NCBI GenBank assembly: GCA_947628185.1
Contig: CANQYW010000001.1
Span: 62,001-126,000, forward strand
DNA length: 64,000 bases
Reading direction: 5' to 3'
Source: an uncultured Oscillospiraceae bacterium
GTDB taxonomy: Bacteria; Bacillota; Clostridia; Oscillospirales; Oscillospiraceae
This document shows positions 59,616 to 64,000 of this stretch, piece after piece (positions within the stretch are counted from its first letter, which is position 1; each line of letters opens with the position of its first letter). A model generated the notes under the pieces. It did no database searches and was not told the DNA's origin. It worked only from the letters and a program-made list of their open reading frames with translations. The position numbers and the translations under genes are program-made.

Positions 59616-60722
59616 ATGGCGCTGGTCCTTATTACCGACGGAAAGTACCGCTCCACCATCGCCGCCGCCAGGGCCCTGGGGAGGGCCGGGTACGAGGTGG
59701 TAGTGACCCAGACGAGGGCCGAGTCCCCCCTCACCCCGCCGGTCTTCGAGTCACGTTTCGTGAGCCGGGGGATATACATCGAGGGCTCATTCCGGGATCT
59801 CGAGTACCCGGAGAGGCTAATGTCCCTCATTAAAAGTCTCCCCTCGCCGGTACTTCTCTGCGGCGGGGCGGTGACGCAAAATGCCGTGGCGGAGCGGCGG
59901 GACGCCTTCTCCCCCCTCGCCCCGAACCTCCTGCCCAGGAGAGAAGTGCTGGACTCCCTAAACGATAAAGAGGAGGTCCACGAGCGCTGCGTTAGCCTCG
60001 GTATACCGGCGCCTCGGGAGTTTACCGGGGAGCCGGATTCCTACCCCGTCATCATAAAGCCCCACTGCGGGGAGAAGTTCGGCCTCAAAGCGGCCCAGAG
60101 GTACGTGAGGGCGAAAAACCGGGAGGAGTATTTGCGGGGTCTCGACGCCATGGGGAAATACGACGCCGCGCCTCTCGTGCAGGAGGCTGTGGAGGGCGAG
60201 GCCAGGGGCGCGAGTCTCCTCCTCGACCGGGAGAGCCGGCTCATCGGGGCCATATGCCACCGGCGGATCCGGGAGTACCCCGCTCTCGGCGGCCCCTCCG
60301 CCTGCTGTGAGAGCGTATATGACGACGAGCTCGTGGAGACGGCGTACACGCTGCTGCGATCCTTTGGCTTCTCGGGCCTCGCCATGGTGGAATTTAAGGG
60401 CCGGAAAGTCCTGGAGGTGAACCCCAGGCTCTGGGGGAGTTTCCCCCTGACGGAGCAGTCCGGCAGTCCCATAGCGGTGAAATACGCGAGGGCCGCCGCC
60501 GGGGAGAGGTTAGAATATGACCCCCGGGACTACAGGGCGGGCGTGCGTATGCGCTTTACGCTAAATAACGCCGCGGCGGCGGTAGACTACCTCCGGCACG
60601 GCAGGGCCGGGATGGCCCTCGGGTGCCTGGGGGATATGTTCTCCGCCCGGGAGGCGCTGTCTGCCCGGGACGACCCCGCCCCCCTCAGGCGCTACATGAG
60701 AAATAACCTTTTGAGGCGATAA
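59616..60722 (+). CDS. ATP-grasp domain ligase-like protein
   Basis: A 368-residue ATP-grasp protein of the carbamoyl-phosphate-synthase/PylC-like class, which joins a carboxylate and an amine through an acyl phosphate. The N-terminal part (LITDGKYRSTIAAARALGRA) is the pre-ATP-grasp domain. YPVIIKPHCGEKFGLKAAQRY and VQEAVEGEARGASLLLDRES form the ATP site, and FSGLAMVEFKGRKVLEVNPRLWGS carries metal ligands (given as AMVEFKGRKVLEVNPRLWG). ATG at 59616 follows AGGAGG; the frame extends 20 codons upstream across the promoter and is not used. Next genes are PHP and deacetylase in the same direction, so it may be in envelope sugar or surface modification. Substrates unknown. Confidence 0.83.
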   Translation: MALVLITDGKYRSTIAAARALGRAGYEVVVTQTRAESPLTPPVFESRFVSRGIYIEGSFRDLEYPERLMSLIKSLPSPVLLCGGAVTQNAVAERRDAFSPLAPNLLPRREVLDSLNDKEEVHERCVSLGIPAPREFTGEPDSYPVIIKPHCGEKFGLKAAQRYVRAKNREEYLRGLDAMGKYDAAPLVQEAVEGEARGASLLLDRESRLIGAICHRRIREYPALGGPSACCESVYDDELVETAYTLLRSFGFSGLAMVEFKGRKVLEVNPRLWGSFPLTEQSGSPIAVKYARAAAGERLEYDPRDYRAGVRMRFTLNNAAAAVDYLRHGRAGMALGCLGDMFSAREALSARDDPAPLRRYMRNNLLRR

Positions 60723-60723
60723 G

Positions 60724-61452
60724 ATGTCCAAAGTCATAAAAGCCGACCTCCACATACACTCAAAATACTCCATTGACGGTAGGATGGAGCTCGAGGAGAT
60801 AGCGACCCTTGCCAAAGCCCGTGGCCTTGATGGTATCGCCGTCTGCGACCATGGGGATGTACTTAAAGAGGTCCCACAATTTGACGGGCTCCTCCTCATA
60901 CCCGGCACCGAGGTCTCCACGGACCTCGGGCACATGCTGGGGCTCTTCGTTCGGGAGCGGGTGGAGACCCGGGATCCATTTCGGGCGGCGGAACTCATTC
61001 ACGCCCAGGGGGGCCTCGCTATCTTGGCGCACCCCTTTGAGCACAGCCGGGACGCGGAGCGACTTCTGGCACTTCTGCCCCATCTTGACGGCATTGAGAC
61101 CTACAATAGCCGCGCTGAGCGGAAGATTTTTGACGCCAATGCCCTGGCCGCGAACCTCGCCGCCGGGAGCGGACTTGCCTCCACCGCCGGCAGCGACGCC
61201 CACGTCCCCCGGGAGGTGGGGAACGCGGTGACGGAGATAGAGGCGGAGGAGCCGACGCTGGAGGGCGTCAGGGCGGCAATATTGGCGGGGCGCACCAGGG
61301 TCTCCGGGAGGCGCGGCCCCTCCATATACGCGGCCTCAAGCCAGCTGACAAAGCTCAAAAAGTCGGGCGCTGGACTCAAGGAGTACATAATGTGGCCGCT
61401 CTTTGCCGCGAAGTGCTGCGCGCTGGACGCCCTCTGGGCCCTCCGGCGGTGA
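60724..61452 (+). CDS. PHP-domain metal-dependent phosphoesterase
   Basis: A 242-residue PHP-family protein. ADLHIHSKYSIDG is the first metal motif, CDHGD the second, LAHPFEHSRD the third and AGSDAHVPREVG the last. Members cleave phosphates from nucleotides, sugars or histidinol; the substrate here is unknown. It follows the ATP-grasp gene after one base and precedes the deacetylase by 35 bases. The last 35 residues (KEYIMWPLFAAKCCALDALW) are hydrophobic and may touch the membrane. Confidence 0.85.
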   Translation: MSKVIKADLHIHSKYSIDGRMELEEIATLAKARGLDGIAVCDHGDVLKEVPQFDGLLLIPGTEVSTDLGHMLGLFVRERVETRDPFRAAELIHAQGGLAILAHPFEHSRDAERLLALLPHLDGIETYNSRAERKIFDANALAANLAAGSGLASTAGSDAHVPREVGNAVTEIEAEEPTLEGVRAAILAGRTRVSGRRGPSIYAASSQLTKLKKSGAGLKEYIMWPLFAAKCCALDALWALRR

Positions 61453-61487
61453 ATATATAAGCATATAAGCTTTATAAGGAGGTAAAT

Positions 61488-62774
61488 ATGTCCCTTATAG
61501 TCAAGATAGGCAAGACGGGCAAACGGATACTCAAAAAATACATACTCCCCCCGCCGCAGGTGAATCTCAGTTTCACCCGGCGCATCGAGCGGGTGAAGAC
61601 CGGGAGGAGGATATGCGCCATGACCTTTGACGACGGCCCCATGGACATGCCCGCCTCCCCAGATAATTTTGGGGGCCGCTCCCTCACGGATGTACTTCTC
61701 GACACATTGGAGGAGTTCGGGGCCCATGGGACCTTTGACGTGGTGGGCGACACCAGCGAGAACTACCCCGACAAGGCCGGAAAACCCGGTAGCGCCGCCT
61801 GGGGCGGCGTCCGCTACGACCACTACCCGGACTTTAAACATGACGACAGGGGCGGCGCCCTCCACAACGATGTGCTCATCCGCCGCATAATTGACGGCGG
61901 CCACCAGTTGACGAGCCACGGCTACCGCCACATCATCTTCGGGCGGAAATCCGTCGTCTACGGGGACCGTGAATTCCTGGGCTCCGTGGACGCAGCACTC
62001 TATGACCTTGAGCGGCTCCACGCCCTTATGGAGGAGAAATACGGCTACACATTGAAGTTCCACCGTCCCCCGCACTACGTTGATATCATCGGCGACGGTT
62101 TCACAAGCTATGACGTCCTTGATAGGTTGGGCTATCAGTACCTGGCTGCCTCATTTGACGGCGCCGGGTGGCTGCCCTCCACCCTCAAGGACCCAGGTGA
62201 GGCACTGGAGGCCGAGGTCCGGGCCATGGTGGAGCCCATGGAGCGGGCACTGGAGCGGGACCCGAACTTCTTCTGCGGGCAGATAATATTCCAGAAGGAC
62301 GGCTACAACATGGCCCGCCGGACGCCCGTGGCCTTCGCCCTCAGGCGGCAGTTGGAACTCCTCAAAAAGTACGGCTACACCGTGGTGACGGTGGACGAAC
62401 TCATAGAGGAGTCGCCCTTCGCGGACATGGGCTCTGACGACCCACTCTGCGCTAAAATGTGCGGGCTCGCAAGGACCGCCCCCGTGGCGTACTCCGACAA
62501 CACCTTGAGGCTCAGCGCGCCCATGAAGACCGGCGAACTTGCGATGCTCCTGGCGCCGATGTCAGAGGCCATGGACCTTCGGTGGGCGGCCATCCGCTCG
62601 GCCCACAAGCGCCTGCACCCCTACTGCGGCGCGATGGAGTGGTGCAAAAAGGCGGGTCTCATACCGCCTGACGCCGACCCCGCCTCCCCCGTCGCCTCCC
62701 TCCCCGCCGGGTTCTTTGAGCCCGTCCGCGCCTACACCCGCCGGGAGGTCTACGGGGCGTATAAGCAAGAATAA
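61488..62774 (+). CDS. Polysaccharide deacetylase-like protein with extra C-terminal domain
   Basis: A 428-residue NodB-type protein. AMTFDDGPMDMPAS holds the metal and catalytic Asp pair, TSHGYRHIIFG the His pair and KFHRPPHYVD the next motif. It has an insertion of about 60 residues between these that includes AAWGGVRYDHYPDFKHDD. The C-terminal 100 residues (APMKTGELAMLLAPMSEAM) resemble a single S-layer-homology-like repeat and may tie it to the wall, though no clear signal peptide is seen. The ATG follows AAGGAGG. It is the last gene of the ATP-grasp/PHP unit and is followed by a hairpin. Confidence 0.82.
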   Translation: MSLIVKIGKTGKRILKKYILPPPQVNLSFTRRIERVKTGRRICAMTFDDGPMDMPASPDNFGGRSLTDVLLDTLEEFGAHGTFDVVGDTSENYPDKAGKPGSAAWGGVRYDHYPDFKHDDRGGALHNDVLIRRIIDGGHQLTSHGYRHIIFGRKSVVYGDREFLGSVDAALYDLERLHALMEEKYGYTLKFHRPPHYVDIIGDGFTSYDVLDRLGYQYLAASFDGAGWLPSTLKDPGEALEAEVRAMVEPMERALERDPNFFCGQIIFQKDGYNMARRTPVAFALRRQLELLKKYGYTVVTVDELIEESPFADMGSDDPLCAKMCGLARTAPVAYSDNTLRLSAPMKTGELAMLLAPMSEAMDLRWAAIRSAHKRLHPYCGAMEWCKKAGLIPPDADPASPVASLPAGFFEPVRAYTRREVYGAYKQE

Positions 62775-62794
62775 TACCGGAGTTCAACGGCACA

Positions 62795-62838
62795 AAAAAG
62801 ATGGACACGGAGCGATCTTGCCCCATGTCCGTCTTTTT
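62795..62838. terminator. Bidirectional terminator
   Basis: An imperfect stem (62795-62810 with 62823-62838) ends in TCTTTTT on the plus strand and has A-rich sequence at its other side giving a T run on the minus strand. It lies between the convergent deacetylase and fumarase-beta genes and fits both. Confidence 0.78.
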
Positions 62839-62844
62839 GCTGTT

Positions 62845-63408
62845 TTATCGCTGTTTTACCGCGTAGCGCTCTATGCCCTCTTTAAATATGTCGCCGCCCT
62901 TGGAGTCTATTCCCACCGTGAGGGGCAATCTCTCCACACTGAGGCGCTTTATGGACTCACATCCCAGCTCCGGGAAGGCTATCTCCTCCATCTTCGTTAT
63001 GTGCTTTGCGATGAGGGCCCCGGCGCCGCCCACGGCGCAGAGGTAGACGGCCCCGTTCTTCACTATCGACTGCCGGACCGCCTCGCTGCGCAGTCCCTTG
63101 CCGATCATCGCGGCGAGGCCCAGGTCTAAGAGCCTCGGGGTGAAACCGTCCATACGGCTGGAGGTGGTGGGCCCGCAGGCCCCGGCGGCCAAACCGTCGT
63201 GGCCGGGGGTGGGGCCGGCGTAGTAGATTATGGCGTCCCGCAGCTCAAAGGGCAGCGGGGCCCCCTCGTCAAGGAGCCGGAAAAGCGCCATGTGGGCCTG
63301 ATCCCGGGATGTGTAGATGGTGCCGGAGAGTATGACCCTGTCCCCGGCCCGCAGGACCTTCGCAAACTCCCTTATCTCCCCCGTTGAGAACTCATATACG
63401 CTCTGCAT
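62845..63408 (-). CDS. Class I fumarate hydratase/tartrate dehydratase beta subunit
   Basis: A 187-residue protein matching the beta (C-terminal) subunit of two-subunit Fe-S class I fumarases and L-tartrate dehydratases. AGDRVILSGTIYTSRDQAH, YYAGPTPG and GPTTSSRMDGFTP are its conserved substrate-binding motifs, and AVGGAGAL follows. The alpha subunit, which holds the 4Fe-4S cluster, should be encoded next to it but is not in the window; it may lie elsewhere. The gene upstream, 3 bases away, is the Glu-Pro-repeat protein, an odd neighbour. Confidence 0.92.
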   Translation of the reverse strand: MQSVYEFSTGEIREFAKVLRAGDRVILSGTIYTSRDQAHMALFRLLDEGAPLPFELRDAIIYYAGPTPGHDGLAAGACGPTTSSRMDGFTPRLLDLGLAAMIGKGLRSEAVRQSIVKNGAVYLCAVGGAGALIAKHITKMEEIAFPELGCESIKRLSVERLPLTVGIDSKGGDIFKEGIERYAVKQR

Positions 63409-63411
63409 CGC

Positions 63412-64000
63412 TCAATCCTGCCCCCCTGCTCCCTCGATCTCCTCACGCATCGTCTCAAGCCGCTCTCCCGTCTCCCGGAACGCCCCGCGCAGTACGGAGA
63501 GTTTCCCGGAGACCCGGGCGAGCTCCAGCTCCGCCCTGCCGCCCCGGACTTTCACCCCGTCGCAGATGCCCTCATACCTGCCGCGAAGTTCCGCTATCAT
63601 GCCCTGGGCCTCAAGAAACGCCTCCCGGTATGTGAGTCCCGGCGCCGGTCCTGGTTCAGGTACAGACTCGGGTTCTGGTTCCGGCTCCGGGTAGGGTTCA
63701 GGTACCGGCTCCGGGTAGGGTTCTGGCTCGGGCTCGGGCTCCGGTTCCGGCTCTGGCTCGGGCCCCGGTTCCGGCTCCGGGTCGGGCTCTGGTTCTGGCT
63801 CCGGTTCCGGCTCTGGCTCGGGCTCTGGCTCGGGTTCCGACTCCGGCTCTGGTTCCGGCTCCGGGTCAGGCTCGTCCATCGGGGCTGCGGCCCTCAGTTC
63901 CTCTATCTCACCTTGGAGCCTCTCTACCTCCTCCCGGAGTTCGTTCCGCTCCCGGGCAAGCTGCTCAATATAGGCTATCACGTCCCTGCGGTTGAAACCG
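63412..64000 (-). CDS. Coiled-coil protein with long Glu-Pro repeat, 5' end outside window
   Basis: Incomplete protein; the frame continues through the right edge, where it reads [13 protein letters not shown], so a GTG at 63981 is probably not the start. The N-terminal part visible is a coiled coil ([20 protein letters not shown]) in the style of DivIVA-like or septum-related proteins. A run of about 75 residues of alternating Glu-Pro with Asp, Ser, Gly, Tyr and Val changes follows. The C-terminal part (about 65 residues) is again coiled coil ([19 protein letters not shown]). The Pro-rich part would form a stiff extended rod. Function unknown. Ends 3 bases before the fumarase-beta gene. Confidence 0.8.
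   Translation of the reverse strand, partial: GFNRRDVIAYIEQLARERNELREEVERLQGEIEELRAAAPMDEPDPEPEPEPESEPEPEPEPEPEPEPEPEPDPEPEPGPEPEPEPEPEPEPEPYPEPVPEPYPEPEPEPESVPEPGPAPGLTYREAFLEAQGMIAELRGRYEGICDGVKVRGGRAELELARVSGKLSVLRGAFRETGERLETMREEIEGAGGQD
63650..63885 (-). repeat. Low-complexity Glu-Pro codon repeat
   Basis: Tandem 6-base units of the kind GGCTCC/GGTTCT/GGCTCG on the plus strand encode alternating Pro and Glu. The bases vary at third positions (GAG, GAA, CCG, CCC, CCA) while the protein repeat stays, so selection acts on the protein rather than on DNA. Slippage could change its length between strains. Confidence 0.88.

Noticed and set aside
63650..63885. CRISPR array or minisatellite
   Set aside because: The 6-base units have no spacers, vary at third codon positions and keep an open frame encoding Glu-Pro.
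1..64000. tRNA, rRNA, SRP RNA, insertion sequences or prophage genes
   Set aside because: I looked through the intergenic gaps, all under 300 bases, and saw only promoters, hairpins and palindromes; no transposase, integrase or phage structural gene was recognised.

Overview
The window looks like a chromosomal segment of a GC-rich, spore-forming member of the Firmicutes, most likely class Clostridia (Oscillospirales-like). The evidence is an intact sigK-type sporulation sigma factor next to bofA, a ylxM-ffh-rpsP-khpA-rimM-trmD block in typical Firmicutes order, a gpmI-tpiA-pgk glycolytic cluster, a FeoA-FeoB fusion with a Cys-rich partner, an SdpR/SdpI pair and strong Shine-Dalgarno sites. 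TTG starts are common. ATA (Ile) and AGG (Arg) codons are frequent despite the high GC. No tRNA, rRNA, CRISPR array, insertion sequence or phage gene was seen. Coding density is very high and no gene-free stretch exceeds 300 bases.

Region by region. 1-6.6 kb: two secreted GH53 endo-galactanases, the first cut by the window edge, with the second in an operon behind polyphosphate kinase. 6.7-10 kb: a gluconate-5-dehydrogenase-like SDR, a DegV lipid-binding protein and glyA. 10-16.6 kb: a FabG-like SDR, bofA and sigK on the minus strand, an RlmI-type rRNA methyltransferase, a DUF2974-like hydrolase, a phospholipid-methyltransferase-like protein, a YjbR-EVE fusion and a CwlD-like amidase. 16.7-21.8 kb: ferrous iron uptake, a membrane metallophosphoesterase and a CLC-type anion transporter read from back-to-back promoters. 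21.9-25.3 kb: an FtsX-type ABC exporter pair. 25.3-29.3 kb: sdpR-sdpI with a palindromic operator, a diacylglycerol kinase and two lipoproteins. 29.3-34.2 kb: glycolytic genes, including an enolase interrupted by one in-frame TAG. 34.3-39.1 kb: trmL, an acidic coiled-coil protein, lgt and two M16 peptidase-like proteins. 39.2-46.5 kb: one 7.4 kb gene for a cyclic beta-1,2-glucan synthase-like enzyme. 46.7-54.5 kb: the SRP/ribosome block, an M29 aminopeptidase, an MBL hydrolase and a GH35 beta-galactosidase. 54.5-64 kb: a polysaccharide deacetylase, a large hybrid sensor kinase, a free-Met sulfoxide reductase, an ATP-grasp/PHP/deacetylase operon, a fumarase beta subunit and a Glu-Pro-repeat protein running off the right edge.

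How genes may work together: the GH53 enzymes could cut beta-1,4-galactan outside the cell and the GH35 enzyme could trim galactosides, so plant-pectin galactan use is plausible. BofA is the known inhibitor of pro-sigma-K processing, and here it lies directly downstream of sigK. SdpR and SdpI form an immunity operon without visible toxin genes. The most unusual observations are the amber codon inside an otherwise complete enolase, a perfect 13-bp inverted repeat bracketing the sigK start codon, a Cys-rich FeoB partner whose 3' end doubles as the terminator of the convergent gene, and a YjbR-EVE domain fusion.
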